Positions 1 through 8,776 of a DNA stretch of 38,077 nt are shown here, one piece after another. Origin of the DNA: Gammaproteobacteria bacterium (GTDB lineage: Bacteria > Pseudomonadota > Gammaproteobacteria > SZUA-140); contig JADLET010000107.1 in the NCBI GenBank assembly GCA_020845975.1, positions 1-38,077 on the forward strand. Reading direction: 5' to 3'. The notes under the pieces are model-generated. The model was not told the origin of the DNA and made no database searches. It saw only the letters and a program-made list of their open reading frames with translations. The position numbers and the translations under genes are program-made. The first letter of the stretch is position 1. Each line of letters starts with the position of its first letter.

Positions 1-1157
1 AACAACTGGGCCTCATCCAGAACCACCACGCTGTTGACGATGTTGTGCAGCTTGCGGCAGCGGCTGGTACGCGCGGCGAACAGAGACTCAAAAAACTGGA
101 CGTTTGTGGTGACGATGATTGATGCATCCCAGTTTTCCGTGGCCAGGCGGGAACGCGCATCTTCTTTGTCGGGGTCGAGATTGGCGTGATGCTCAAGCAC
201 GTTGTCGCCAAAGATTCCGCGAAAGATGCCCGCGGTCTGCTCGATGATGCTGGTATAGGGGATTACGTAAATGATGCGCCGTTTTTGATGGCGTACCGCA
301 TGTTGCAGGGCGAAGGCCATGCCGGACAGGGTCTTGCCTCCACCGGTCGGAACAGTAAGCGAAAAAATTCCTGGATCAAGCTGCGCCTTTTCGCGGCATT
401 GCCGCAGGATGTCGGCGCGGATGTCATTGACGGGGGTTTTATCTGCTTTGGCAGTCTTGTCTGCCATGTGTTTATCGTAATCCTCCAACAAGCTGGGCAT
501 GTCACGATAGCCGTCGCGGGATGCAGCTTTTTCGTCATCCATGAATGCCTCAGTATCGAGGAAGTCGGCATCGGCCAGGCAGGAGAACAGCATACGCAGC
601 CACAGATGAAATCCATCTGTGCCGCCCTTCAATTTCGAGGTGGGCTTGGGTTGCGCCAACATCTCCGGTGGAATGGTGTGGGTCGGAATGCGATCAAGCA
701 GATGGTTTTGCTCAGCCGCGAGGCGGATGGAAAGCGCTTTACCACCTGTGCCCGAAGCACTCCAGTCGGGTAACCCGGCGTGATGACCGGCTATCAGGTA
801 GGCCAGAATGCGCCCGTGCTTATCAAACTGACGCATTGCATGAATTGCGCCAGCGGTGGAGTGATCTACACGACCCACGGCACTGTCTTCTACTTCAATA
901 TGCGCGTTGGCTTTCTCATAACCACTGGCTTTTTTGATATAGCTCTGAAACTCTTTGCTGTATTTTCCGAGGTCGTGCCATAGCCCTGCTATATATCCCC
1001 AATCAGAAGCCCCAAACTCATTGGAAAACTCCGAAGCAAGTCTCGCAACGGCTGAAAGATGTTCGCCAAGCGGATGAACTACAAATTGGCCATTTCTATC
1101 CTGACGCACATGCGCCAAATAATCGACATCGCGGTTTTCCCCGACTGTTTCGGTCAT
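1..1157 (-). CDS. cas3: CRISPR-associated helicase/nuclease Cas3, 5' part (cut by window edge)
   Basis: Translating the minus strand from the ATG at 1157 gives 385 open residues running off the window. The N-terminal half is a Cas3 HD nuclease domain: WHDLGK at about residues 60-65, DHSTAGA at about 98-104 and GHHAGLPDW at about 124-132. A helicase domain follows with Walker A PTGGGKT (about 270-276) and the start of motif II, DEAQ (about 381-384). Cas3 is recruited by the type I Cascade complex to unwind and degrade foreign DNA. HD-first architecture with cas3 leading the operon is common in type I-C and some I-B systems, so subtype I-C is a guess. The remaining helicase motifs and other cas genes would lie left of the window. 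No frameshift is seen in the stretches translated. It looks less GC-rich than the rest of the window, suggesting horizontal transfer. Confidence 0.93.
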   Translation of the reverse strand, partial: MTETVGENRDVDYLAHVRQDRNGQFVVHPLGEHLSAVARLASEFSNEFGASDWGYIAGLWHDLGKYSKEFQSYIKKASGYEKANAHIEVEDSAVGRVDHSTAGAIHAMRQFDKHGRILAYLIAGHHAGLPDWSASGTGGKALSIRLAAEQNHLLDRIPTHTIPPEMLAQPKPTSKLKGGTDGFHLWLRMLFSCLADADFLDTEAFMDDEKAASRDGYRDMPSLLEDYDKHMADKTAKADKTPVNDIRADILRQCREKAQLDPGIFSLTVPTGGGKTLSGMAFALQHAVRHQKRRIIYVIPYTSIIEQTAGIFRGIFGDNVLEHHANLDPDKEDARSRLATENWDASIIVTTNVQFFESLFAARTSRCRKLHNIVNSVVVLDEAQL

Positions 1158-1218
1158 TGTTATTAGTATCAGTTAACTTCTTTAGCTTTATTCAGTACAA
1201 CCCTTTTATCACACTCCT

Positions 1219-1235
1219 GTCTCAATACATGAGAC
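1219..1235. promoter_or_regulatory. Inverted repeat upstream of cas3 (candidate operator)
   Basis: GTCTCA and TGAGAC form a perfect 6-bp inverted repeat around a 5-bp spacer, about 60 bp upstream of the cas3 ATG, in the 210-bp gap behind the WYL regulator gene. Arm length and spacing fit a dimeric DNA-binding protein. That the WYL protein binds here is inference only. Confidence 0.4.
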
Positions 1236-1256
1236 TGTGTAATTTCCATGGCCATA

Positions 1257-1266
1257 TCTAGCTAGA
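1257..1266. promoter_or_regulatory. 10-bp perfect palindrome upstream of cas3
   Basis: TCTAGCTAGA is a perfect palindrome about 100 bp upstream of the cas3 start, in the AT-richer gap behind the WYL gene. Ten base pairs is short enough to arise by chance, but it contains CTAG, which is rare in many bacterial genomes. A second candidate regulatory site at best. Confidence 0.25.
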
Positions 1267-1367
1267 CATTTTTCATTACCCGACCAGGCAGCGCTACTCT
1301 GCAAAAGTATTAGTGCGCCGCGACTTACATGTCGTGACCCGGCTCAACTGGCTCCAGGAGCAGACCA

Positions 1368-2336
1368 CTACTGATACTTTTCTGTCGCCTGCATCAGCCG
1401 CCGGACCAGCACATCTCGCAAGGACTCAGGCGCAACCACCTCTACCTCCGGCCCATACTTCAGGATATCCATGATCAATTCCCGGGGGTCGCCATAGGGA
1501 ATCTTCAGCTCGTAGCTGCCGTCCTCCAGCCATGCCCCCTGCTGCTCGGGGTGCCAGCGTTCGTCCGCGACCCAGCGCGCGGCCAGCGGTGTAAAACGTA
1601 ATACGGCGGTATCCTGCGGCTTTCCGGCGAAGATTCCATAAGATGTGGCGAAGTGGTCATCAAGATCCCGGTCATCGATGTCCCGGGCTGTCTGTTCGAG
1701 CGGGTTGCATTGGCGGATGCGATCGACGGCGAAGCTGCGCAACCCTTCTTTCTCGTGGCACCATGCATCGAGGTACCAGTTGCCGCGGTAGTGGATCAGG
1801 CGTTGCGGTGAAATCACCCGCTCGGTCACATCGTCCCGTGCCCGGCCGTGATAGGTGATCCGCACGCGCCGTCGCCTGAGCAAGGCATCCGCCACGGCGG
1901 CGAAGTATTCGCTCGCCGGCCGCGCGGCCATGGGCGGGATGCGCACCCGGCGCAGGAGATCCCCTCCGCCCAGGTGTTCGGTTTCCAGCAGTTCTTCGAT
2001 CCGGCCACGCAGTGGCGCGAGGTGGCTTTCCAGCAGCCCCGGCTGGATATCGACGAGCAGGCGGTGGATCGCCAGCAGGGCCGAGAGTTCGGAGGCATTG
2101 AACCACAGCCCGGGCAATTCGTATTGATGTGCGCCCTGACGGCTGTCGTAAAAGTACCCGCCGCAGCCACGGTCATAGGCCAGCGGCGCCCCCAGCCGGT
2201 CGCGCAGGTCCTCGATGGCGCGGAACAGGGTTGCCCGCGAGCATTCCAGCCTCTCCATGAGCACCCGGCCGGAAACCGGGCGCCGGGCCTGACGCAACAG
2301 CCGGTGGAGGGCGTAAATACGATCGAAGCGGTCCAT
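1368..2336 (-). CDS. WYL-domain transcriptional regulator
   Basis: This is a 323-residue regulator with a winged helix-turn-helix (about residues 3-60), a linker, and a WYL domain containing the NWYLDAWC signature at about 186-193 followed by SFAVDRI, then a C-terminal WCX-like extension. The frame stays open to 2405. I chose the ATG at 2336 because GGAGG lies about 9 nt before it and the HTH begins immediately after it. WYL regulators are often found with CRISPR-Cas and other phage-defence loci, and some bind nucleic acid or nucleotide ligands. This gene lies directly upstream of cas3 in the same orientation, separated by 210 bp with palindromes, so control of the cas operon is plausible but unproven. 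Its base composition is closer to the chromosomal genes than to cas3. Confidence 0.9.
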   Translation of the reverse strand: MDRFDRIYALHRLLRQARRPVSGRVLMERLECSRATLFRAIEDLRDRLGAPLAYDRGCGGYFYDSRQGAHQYELPGLWFNASELSALLAIHRLLVDIQPGLLESHLAPLRGRIEELLETEHLGGGDLLRRVRIPPMAARPASEYFAAVADALLRRRRVRITYHGRARDDVTERVISPQRLIHYRGNWYLDAWCHEKEGLRSFAVDRIRQCNPLEQTARDIDDRDLDDHFATSYGIFAGKPQDTAVLRFTPLAARWVADERWHPEQQGAWLEDGSYELKIPYGDPRELIMDILKYGPEVEVVAPESLRDVLVRRLMQATEKYQ

Positions 2337-2483
2337 GCAGCCTTGCCTCCACGCGAAAGGTAACCGTTGGATACCTTGCCATGGCTGTGCGAGGCGGGCA
2401 AACATATCGCCCGGCGCCCCGCCTTATATATGGAGTGGCGGAGGGAACGCGGTTTGATTTAGGGAAACGCTGAACAATGGCGT

Positions 2484-2545
2484 GGATGAGAAAGCGGGAA
2501 CCCGGCAATTCAAGGGCCCGGATGTCCGCCTGCGCGGAGATGACG
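2484..2545 (-). repeat. Degenerate intergenic palindromic repeat (VIPAKAGIQ-type)
   Basis: On the minus strand this stretch reads CGTCATCTCCGCGCAGGCGG and onward, resembling the widespread bacterial intergenic repeat whose common form begins CGTCATTCCCGCGAAGGCGG. The core is the hairpin TCCGC-CTGC-GCGGA (2525-2538). The preceding AGGGAAACGCTGAAC near 2461 is also typical of sequence flanking such repeats. It fills most of the gap between the WYL and DsbA-like genes and carries no gene. Confidence 0.5.
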
Positions 2546-2567
2546 AATTAACCAGACCCTCCCTGAA

Positions 2568-3218
2568 TCAGTCACCCGGCCCTGCACGTTGGCTTTCTAC
2601 CTCGCTCTTCACCAGCTCCAGCAGTTGCCGTGCCCCGAATGACGGCAGCGGCTTGCCATGGACGAAGAAGGTGGGGGTCTGGGTGACACCACCGGCCTGG
2701 GCGTCGGCGAGGTCCTGCTTCAGAACGACATCGACGGGCGGCGTGACCGCATCGGCGCGGGCACGCGCGAGATCGAGGCCGGCCACGCCGGCGATGTCCC
2801 ATGCCAGGGCCAGGTCGGGCGCGCCGTGGACCGCCCATTCCGGCTGCCGCGCGAGCAGCGCCTCCAGCACCGACTCGTACTGCCCCTGAATCCGCGCCGC
2901 CTCGAGGATCCGCACCACCTCGTCCGAGCCCTGGTGGAAGGGGGTGTACCGCATGACCAGCCGTACGTTTCCCGGAAACATCGCGAGGATCTGCTTCACG
3001 ACCGGGTAGAAGGTCCGGCACGCCTCGCAGGCGGGGTCGAAGAATTCGACGATGGTCACCGGCGCATCGACGGGCCCGAGCACCGGTGAATGCGGGCGCA
3101 CGAGCTCGCCTCCTGCGGGCGCGGCCATATGCCCGGTCTGGCTGTGGCGGTCATAGGCCAGAACGACGGCCAGAACGGCCGCGAGGACGGCGACGATAAC
3201 GACGGGGCGCGTGAACAT
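2568..3218 (-). CDS. DsbA-like thiol-disulfide oxidoreductase, exported
   Basis: A 216-residue thioredoxin-fold protein. The start is set at the ATG at 3218 because GGAGGA precedes it and a hydrophobic N-terminal segment (about residues 4-21) follows; the frame is open further upstream to 3356. The active site is [12 protein letters not shown] with Cys64 and Cys67 forming the CxxC, and the cis-proline loop TQTPTFF is at about 179-185. The uncleaved-looking N-terminal helix suggests anchoring in the inner membrane facing the periplasm, where such proteins oxidise or isomerise cysteine pairs. It belongs to the DsbA/DsbG-like thioredoxin_4 group; the exact substrate cannot be told. It is divergent from hslV and shares a short promoter region with it. 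Confidence 0.85.
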   Translation of the reverse strand: MFTRPVVIVAVLAAVLAVVLAYDRHSQTGHMAAPAGGELVRPHSPVLGPVDAPVTIVEFFDPACEACRTFYPVVKQILAMFPGNVRLVMRYTPFHQGSDEVVRILEAARIQGQYESVLEALLARQPEWAVHGAPDLALAWDIAGVAGLDLARARADAVTPPVDVVLKQDLADAQAGGVTQTPTFFVHGKPLPSFGARQLLELVKSEVESQRAGPGD

Positions 3219-3376
3219 GGGATTCCTCCGGTGCGCGGGAACGGGCGGGACGCCGTGCGACTCAGTATAACGGAATCGATGCGGGATCCCGTCCGCGGGC
3301 GCCCCTGTTTTCTGGCCTCCGCCGCCTTGGTGTACAATTGCCGGTTCCAGCGCCATTCAAGCACAGGGGACGGATC

Positions 3377-3919
3377 TTGGAACAATATCACGGCACCACC
3401 ATCCTCTCGGTGCGGCGCGACGGCCGCGTGGTGATCGGCGGCGACGGTCAGGTTTCGCTCGGCGCCACCATCATGAAGGGCAACGCACGCAAGGTACGCA
3501 GCCTGTACAACGGCCGCGTACTGGCCGGCTTCGCGGGCGGCACGGCGGACGCCTTCACCCTGTTCGAGCGCTTCGAGGGCAAGCTGGAAAAACATTCAGG
3601 GAATCTCGCCCGCGCCGCGGTGGAACTGGCCAAGGACTGGCGCACCGACCGCATGCTGCGCCGGCTGGAGGCCCTGCTGGCGGTGGCGGACGCGAAGGAT
3701 TCGCTGATCATCTCCGGCAACGGCGACGTCATCGAGCCGGAACAGAGCCTGATGGCGATCGGCTCGGGCGGCTTCTACGCACAGGCCGCCGCGCGCGCGC
3801 TGCTGGAAAACTCCACGCTGGACGCCCGCGCCATCGTGGAGAAATCACTCGCCATCGCCGCCGGGATTTGTGTGTACACGAATACCAACGTCACCATTGA
3901 AGAACTGGCCGCGGGCTGA
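3377..3919 (+). CDS. hslV: ATP-dependent protease proteolytic subunit HslV
   Basis: This is the 180-residue peptidase of the HslUV (ClpQY) cytoplasmic protease, a proteasome beta-type threonine protease. The start is a TTG at 3377, preceded by AGGGGA; the frame extends upstream to 3338, but family homology begins at EQYHGTTI. The nucleophile is the first Thr of GTTI (residue 7), exposed after removal of a short propeptide. Other landmarks are [25 protein letters not shown] and the C-terminal [14 protein letters not shown] -10-like hexamer at 3333-3338 would give a leader of about 30 nt; its -35 is weak and no convincing sigma-32 promoter is seen. The stop codon overlaps an upstream ATG of hslU by one base, so the pair is surely co-transcribed. 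Confidence 0.97.
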   Translation: MEQYHGTTILSVRRDGRVVIGGDGQVSLGATIMKGNARKVRSLYNGRVLAGFAGGTADAFTLFERFEGKLEKHSGNLARAAVELAKDWRTDRMLRRLEALLAVADAKDSLIISGNGDVIEPEQSLMAIGSGGFYAQAAARALLENSTLDARAIVEKSLAIAAGICVYTNTNVTIEELAAG

Positions 3920-3939
3920 TGTCCGCCGGTGAAACGCCC

Positions 3940-5259
3940 ATGTCTGAAATGACCCCGCGCGAAATCGTCCAGGAACTGGACAAGTACATCATCGGCCAGG
4001 CCGCCGCCAAGCGCGCCGTCGCCATCGCCCTGCGCAACCGCTGGCGGCGCATGCAGGTCATCGGCGAGCTGCGCAACGAGATCACGCCGAAGAACATCCT
4101 GATGATCGGCCCGACCGGCGTCGGCAAGACCGAGATCGCACGCCGCGTCGCGCGCCTGGTCAACGCACCCTTCATCAAGGTGGAGGCGAGCAAGTTCACC
4201 GAGGTCGGCTACGTCGGGCGTGACGTCGAATCCATCGTGCGCGACCTGGTCGACGTCGCCATCAAGATGACGCGCGAACTGGAGATAAAACGCGTACGCC
4301 GCCGCGCTGAGGATCTCGCTGAGGATCGCATCCTCGACATCCTGCTGCCGCCGGCGCGCGGCGGCGAGATGGAGGCGTCCGAAAACGCCACGCGGCAGAA
4401 GTTCCGCAAGAAGCTGCGCGAGGGCGAGCTCAACGACAAGGAAATCGACATTGAACTGAGCATGGCCTCCGTCGGGGTGGAGATCATGGCGCCGCCCGGG
4501 ATGGAGGAGATGAGCAACCAGCTGCAGGGGCTGTTCCAGAATCTCGCCGGTCAGCGGACCAGGAAGCGCCGCCTCCCGGTCCGCGACGCGTTCAAGCTGC
4601 TGGCGGATGAGGAGAGCGCCAAGCTCGTCAACGAGGAAGAGATCAAGACGCGCGCGCTGGAGGCCGTGGAACAGAACGGCATCGTGTTCATCGACGAGAT
4701 CGACAAGATCACGCGCCGTTCGGATGCCCAGGGGCCGGATGTTTCGCGCGAGGGCGTGCAGCGCGACCTGCTGCCGCTGGTGGAGGGCTGCACGGTAAAT
4801 ACCAAGCACGGCATGGTGAAGAGCGACCACATCCTGTTCATCGCCTCGGGCGCCTTCCATCTCAGCAAGCCCTCGGATCTGATCCCGGAGCTGCAGGGTC
4901 GGCTGCCGATCCGCGTCGAGCTCGACGCGTTGACGGCGGAGGACTTCGTGCGCATCCTGACCGAGCCGGACGCCTCCCTGACCGAACAGTACCAGGCGCT
5001 GCTCGCGACCGAGAATGTCACCGTCGAATTCAGCGCGGACGGAATACGGCGCCTCGCCGAGATCGCCTGGGAGGTCAACGAACGCTCGGAAAACATCGGC
5101 GCGCGTCGCCTGCACACCGTCATGGAGCGGGTGATGGAGACGCTGTCATACGATGCCTCCGACCACCCCGGCCAACAGGCGCTCATCGACGCGGCCTACG
5201 TGGACATGCACCTCGGCAAGCTGGCGGAGAACGAGGACCTGAGCCGGTATATCCTGTAG
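3940..5259 (+). CDS. hslU: ATP-dependent protease ATPase subunit HslU
   Basis: The 439-residue AAA+ unfoldase that feeds substrates to HslV, close to the usual 440-450. It has Walker [14 protein letters not shown] at about residues 53-65, a central intermediate domain (about 110-230), Walker [10 protein letters not shown], and the C-terminal tail LSRYIL that docks into HslV pockets and activates it. An ATG at 3919 overlaps the hslV stop and would add seven residues. I prefer the ATG at 3940 because the family normally starts MSEMTPREI and a GGTGA motif lies about 7 nt upstream. It is the second gene of an apparent hslV-hslU-DUF971-ubiE-ubiJ-ubiB run. Confidence 0.97.
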   Translation: MSEMTPREIVQELDKYIIGQAAAKRAVAIALRNRWRRMQVIGELRNEITPKNILMIGPTGVGKTEIARRVARLVNAPFIKVEASKFTEVGYVGRDVESIVRDLVDVAIKMTRELEIKRVRRRAEDLAEDRILDILLPPARGGEMEASENATRQKFRKKLREGELNDKEIDIELSMASVGVEIMAPPGMEEMSNQLQGLFQNLAGQRTRKRRLPVRDAFKLLADEESAKLVNEEEIKTRALEAVEQNGIVFIDEIDKITRRSDAQGPDVSREGVQRDLLPLVEGCTVNTKHGMVKSDHILFIASGAFHLSKPSDLIPELQGRLPIRVELDALTAEDFVRILTEPDASLTEQYQALLATENVTVEFSADGIRRLAEIAWEVNERSENIGARRLHTVMERVMETLSYDASDHPGQQALIDAAYVDMHLGKLAENEDLSRYIL

Positions 5260-5283
5260 AGACCCGGATCGCGACCGAACGAA

Positions 5284-5646
5284 ATGACGCAGCCACCCAG
5301 ACCGAACGAAATCCGCCTGCACCAGAAGTCGCGCGTGCTCGAGATCGCCTTCGATGACGGCGCCCGCTTCGAACTCCCCTGCGAACTGTTGCGCGTTTAC
5401 TCCCCCTCCGCCGAGGTGCGCGGGCACGGCCCCGGCCAGGAGGTATTGCAGGTCGGCAAGGAAAACGTGAACATCAAGGCCATCGAGCCGGTCGGCACCT
5501 ACGCGATCAAGCTGGTGTTCGACGACGGCCACGACAGTGGACTCTATACCTGGGATCTGCTCCACCGTCTCGGCGCGCGGCGCGAGGAATTGTGGGACAA
5601 CTACCTGCAGCGTCTGGCGCAAGCCGGACACGTGCGCCAGCCCTGA
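5284..5646 (+). CDS. DUF971 / gamma-butyrobetaine hydroxylase-like N-terminal domain protein
   Basis: A 120-residue protein made almost entirely of the DUF971 fold (residues about 10-95), the small zinc/iron-binding-type domain also found at the N terminus of gamma-butyrobetaine hydroxylase. Recognisable segments are [31 protein letters not shown] and [13 protein letters not shown]. The biochemical role of stand-alone copies is not established; the family has been linked to Fe-S or iron handling. It sits 24 bp after hslU and just before ubiE. The same hslV-hslU-DUF971 order occurs in Pseudomonas, which supports the call. Confidence 0.88.
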   Translation: MTQPPRPNEIRLHQKSRVLEIAFDDGARFELPCELLRVYSPSAEVRGHGPGQEVLQVGKENVNIKAIEPVGTYAIKLVFDDGHDSGLYTWDLLHRLGARREELWDNYLQRLAQAGHVRQP

Positions 5647-5668
5647 GACGCGGCGCGAGGAATTCGTC

Positions 5669-6430
5669 ATGAAGCCACCGATCGACAAACCCGGCCATAC
5701 CCACTTCGGCTTCGAACAGGTCCCGGTGTCCGAGAAGGTCGCCCGCGTGCGCGGCGTGTTCGATTCCGTCGCTGGCAGCTACGACCTGATGAACGACCTG
5801 ATGTCCTTCGGCGTGCACCGGCTGTGGAAACGGTTCACGATCGATATCGCCGGCGTGCGCCCTGGCCAGCGCGTGCTCGATCTTGCCGCCGGCACCGGTG
5901 ACCTGACCCGGCGGCTTGCCGCCCGTGCGGGCGCCGACGGCGTGGTGGTCTCCTCCGACATCAACGCGGCGATGCTCGGGACCGGACGCGACCGCCTGCT
6001 CGACCACGGCATGGCCGGCAACATCGAATATGTGCAGGCCAATGCCGAGCGCCTGCCCTTCGCGGACAACAGCTTCGACCTGGTCACGATCGGCTTCGGT
6101 CTGCGCAACGTTACCGACAAGGCGGCCGCGCTGTCCTCGATCCACCGTGTGCTGCGGCCGGGCGGACGCCTGCTGGTGCTGGAATTTTCACGGCCAACGC
6201 TGGCGCCGGTGGCGCGGTTCTATGATCAGTATTCGTTCAGGATACTCCCCCTGATCGGCCGCCTGGTGGCGCGGGACGAGGCCAGCTATCGCTACCTCGC
6301 CGAATCGATCCGCATGCATCCGCCGCAGGACGAACTCAAGGCGATGATGGAGAACGCCGGTTTCGCGCGCTGCGATTACCTCAACCTCTCCACCGGAATC
6401 GTCGCCCTGCATCGCGGCTATAAACTCTGA
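5669..6430 (+). CDS. ubiE: Ubiquinone/menaquinone biosynthesis C-methyltransferase UbiE
   Basis: A 253-residue class I SAM-dependent methyltransferase catalysing the C-methylation of the quinone ring (demethylmenaquinol to menaquinol, and 2-polyprenyl-6-methoxybenzoquinol to its 3-methyl product). The SAM-binding loop is [12 protein letters not shown], and the family signatures [13 protein letters not shown] and [11 protein letters not shown] are present. The start is the ATG at 5669, 8 nt after GAGG; the frame is open upstream inside the DUF971 gene, but those residues do not look like UbiE. It is followed 20 bp later by ubiJ and then ubiB, the conserved ubiquinone cluster. Confidence 0.96.
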   Translation: MKPPIDKPGHTHFGFEQVPVSEKVARVRGVFDSVAGSYDLMNDLMSFGVHRLWKRFTIDIAGVRPGQRVLDLAAGTGDLTRRLAARAGADGVVVSSDINAAMLGTGRDRLLDHGMAGNIEYVQANAERLPFADNSFDLVTIGFGLRNVTDKAAALSSIHRVLRPGGRLLVLEFSRPTLAPVARFYDQYSFRILPLIGRLVARDEASYRYLAESIRMHPPQDELKAMMENAGFARCDYLNLSTGIVALHRGYKL

Positions 6431-6449
6431 ATCGGCGCGAGACCGCCCC

Positions 6450-7097
6450 GTGAGCCTGCAGACGCTATTCACCACCACGGCACTCGGCGCGCTCCAGGTG
6501 GCGCTCAACCGCGCGCTGCAACTCGACCCGGACACGCTCGACCGGCTCGCCGGCCTGTCCGGCAAGGCGATCGAGGTGCGCCTGCAGGCCTTCGACCTGC
6601 ATTTCTTCATGCTGCCGGGCGCGAGCGGCATCGACCTCGTGTCCGAACTCGAACGGGCGCCGGACGCGGTCTTTTCCGGCACGCCGCTCGGCCTGTTGCG
6701 CGGCGCGCTGAATCGCAGCGGGCGACATGAACTGTTCGGGAACGATCTGCGCATTGAGGGCGACACCGAACTCGGCCGGCGTCTCAAGACTATTCTGGAC
6801 GGCGTCGACTTTGACTGGGAGGAGCATCTGTCCCGCATCACCGGCGACGCGGCCGCGCATCAGCTCGGCAATCTTGTGCGCGTACTCGGCCGCTGGTCGC
6901 GCGAGGCCGGCGCCAGCATGACGGACAATCTCGAGGAGTATCTGCATGAGGAGTCGCGCCTGATGCCGCAGCGCCGCGAGGTCGAAGAGTTCATCGCCGC
7001 GGTGGATATCCTGCGCACCGATGCCGACCGGCTGGAGCAGCGCATCGCGCGCCTCGAGCGGCGTCCGGACCAGGATCGGGACGGCGGCGCGGCATGA
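6450..7097 (+). CDS. ubiJ: Ubiquinone biosynthesis accessory factor UbiJ (SCP2 domain)
   Basis: A 215-residue protein starting at a GTG. The N-terminal half (about residues 15-115) is a lipid-binding SCP2 (sterol carrier protein 2) domain. The C-terminal part (about 165-205) is charged and heptad-like, ending in a coiled coil with DADRLEQRIARLERR. UbiJ partners UbiK and holds hydrophobic quinone intermediates for the soluble Ubi enzyme complex. Its place between ubiE and ubiB matches E. coli and Pseudomonas. The sequence itself is poorly conserved, so the call rests on domain layout plus position. The next gene, ubiB, starts 31 bp after its stop. Confidence 0.9.
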   Translation: MSLQTLFTTTALGALQVALNRALQLDPDTLDRLAGLSGKAIEVRLQAFDLHFFMLPGASGIDLVSELERAPDAVFSGTPLGLLRGALNRSGRHELFGNDLRIEGDTELGRRLKTILDGVDFDWEEHLSRITGDAAAHQLGNLVRVLGRWSREAGASMTDNLEEYLHEESRLMPQRREVEEFIAAVDILRTDADRLEQRIARLERRPDQDRDGGAA

Positions 7098-7128
7098 GCA
7101 GGCGGCGGAATCCTCTGGACGCGACGCC

Positions 7129-8769
7129 ATGATGCGGATCCGCCCGGGACAGATCCTGCGCCTGCTGCATATCAACCGCGTGCTGATCAAGCATGGCCTG
7201 GATGAGATTGTGTTCGCGACGCATCTGTTCCGTCCGGTGCGCTTCGCGCTCTATCTGCTGCCGTGGACCTGGTTCCGGCGCACGCGCGCGCCGCGCGCCG
7301 TGCGCCTGCGCCTGGCGCTGGAGGAGCTCGGCCCGCTGTTCGTCAAATTCGGCCAGATCCTGTCGACCCGGCGCGACCTGCTGCCGGACGACATCGCCGA
7401 CGAGTTTGCCCGCCTTCAGGATGACGTCGCGCCGTTCCCTGGCGCGGTCGCGCGCGAGATCGTCGAGCGCGCCTATGGCCAGCCGCTGGGCGAGGTATTT
7501 ACTTCATTTGACGAGACGCCGCTCGCCTCCGCCTCGATCGCCCAGGTGCACGCGGCGGAGCTGCCGGACGGCAGCGCGGTGATCGTCAAGGTGGTGCGCC
7601 CCGGCATCCGCACCGTCATTCGGCGCGACGTCGGTCTGCTGCACACGCTGGCGGAACTGGCCGAGCGCTACTGGCCGGAAGGGCGGCGCCTGCGCCCGCG
7701 CGAGGTGGTGACCGAATACGAGAAGACCATCCTGGACGAGCTCGACCTGATGCGCGAGGCGGCCAATGCCTCGCAGCTGCGGCGCAACTTCGCCGGATCG
7801 CCCGTGCTGTATGTGCCTGAGGTGTACTGGCCGCAGACCCGCGGCAATGTGATGGTGATGGAGCGTATTTCGGGCATCCCGATCGGCGATATTGATGCCC
7901 TGCGACGCGCCGGCATCGACCTGAAGGCGCTGTCCGAGCGCGGCGTCGAGATCTTCTTCACCCAGGTCTTTCGCCACAATTTCTTTCACGCCGACATGCA
8001 TCCGGGCAATATCTTCGTCTCGCCCGAGGGACGCTACATCGCGGTGGACTTCGGCATCATGGGGGCACTGAGTCCGGAGGATCAGCGCTATCTGGCGGAA
8101 AACGTCCTCGCCTTTTTCAATCGCGACGACCGCCGCGTGGCGGAACTGCACGTGGAGTCAGGCTGGGTGCCCGCCGGCACCCGCATCGATGAATTCGAGG
8201 CCGCGATACGCACGGTGTGCGAACCGATCTTCGAACGCCCGCTGAAGGATATTTCCTTCGGGCGCCTGCTGCTGCACCTGTTCCAGACCGCGCGGCGTTT
8301 CAACATGGTGATACAACCGCAACTGGTGTTGCTGCAGAAGACTCTGCTCAACATCGAGGGACTGGGCCGCCAGCTGTATCCCGATCTCGACCTGTGGAAC
8401 ACGGCGAAACCGTTCCTGGAACGCTGGATGAGCGAGCATGTCGGTGTGTTCGCCATGATGAACGCCGTGAAGACCCGCTTTCCCCACTGGCTGGACAAAC
8501 TCGCACAGCTGCCCGACCTGGCGTTCGACACGCTGAAGCGGGCGCACGACGAGAAACTGCGGCTGGAATGGCATTCACCCCAGCTTGATGAACTGAGCGG
8601 CGCGGTCCGGCGCGCCAACCGGCGTACCGTGGCGGCGGTCGCTGGCAGCGGTCTGCTGATCTGTGCCGCGCTGCTGTACGGACTCGATCGCGACAGCGCG
8701 CCGCTGCTCGCCTGGTTGAGCGGCGCCCTCGGCGTCGCCGCCCTGGGCTGGACGTGGTGGCGGGATTAG
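7129..8769 (+). CDS. ubiB: Ubiquinone biosynthesis regulatory protein kinase-like UbiB
   Basis: A 546-residue member of the ABC1/ADCK/COQ8 atypical kinase family. The KxGQ motif appears as VKFGQILSTR, the alanine-rich loop as ASIAQVHAA, and catalytic HADMHPGN and VDFGIMG follow. The C terminus has two hydrophobic helices (about residues 500-518 and 523-543) that anchor it to the inner membrane. UbiB is required for ubiquinone synthesis, probably as an ATPase that extracts lipid intermediates. The frame extends upstream through ubiJ. I take the ATG at 7129; the adjacent ATG at 7132 is equally possible, and no strong ribosome-binding site distinguishes them. It is the last gene of the plus-strand run, followed by a palindromic repeat and a convergent gene. 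Confidence 0.96.
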   Translation: MMRIRPGQILRLLHINRVLIKHGLDEIVFATHLFRPVRFALYLLPWTWFRRTRAPRAVRLRLALEELGPLFVKFGQILSTRRDLLPDDIADEFARLQDDVAPFPGAVAREIVERAYGQPLGEVFTSFDETPLASASIAQVHAAELPDGSAVIVKVVRPGIRTVIRRDVGLLHTLAELAERYWPEGRRLRPREVVTEYEKTILDELDLMREAANASQLRRNFAGSPVLYVPEVYWPQTRGNVMVMERISGIPIGDIDALRRAGIDLKALSERGVEIFFTQVFRHNFFHADMHPGNIFVSPEGRYIAVDFGIMGALSPEDQRYLAENVLAFFNRDDRRVAELHVESGWVPAGTRIDEFEAAIRTVCEPIFERPLKDISFGRLLLHLFQTARRFNMVIQPQLVLLQKTLLNIEGLGRQLYPDLDLWNTAKPFLERWMSEHVGVFAMMNAVKTRFPHWLDKLAQLPDLAFDTLKRAHDEKLRLEWHSPQLDELSGAVRRANRRTVAAVAGSGLLICAALLYGLDRDSAPLLAWLSGALGVAALGWTWWRD

Positions 8770-8776
8770 AATGCAG

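Noticed and set aside
263-616. 117-residue minus-strand frame inside the Cas3 region
   Set aside because: It is a different frame from the continuous Cas3 reading with HD and Walker motifs; a shadow.
1-1367. CRISPR array next to cas3
   Set aside because: No direct repeats with regular spacing are present in the visible part; an array may lie beyond the left edge.
3775-5115. 446-codon antisense frame opposite hslU
   Set aside because: Long only because of high GC; the opposite strand encodes a full HslU with all motifs.
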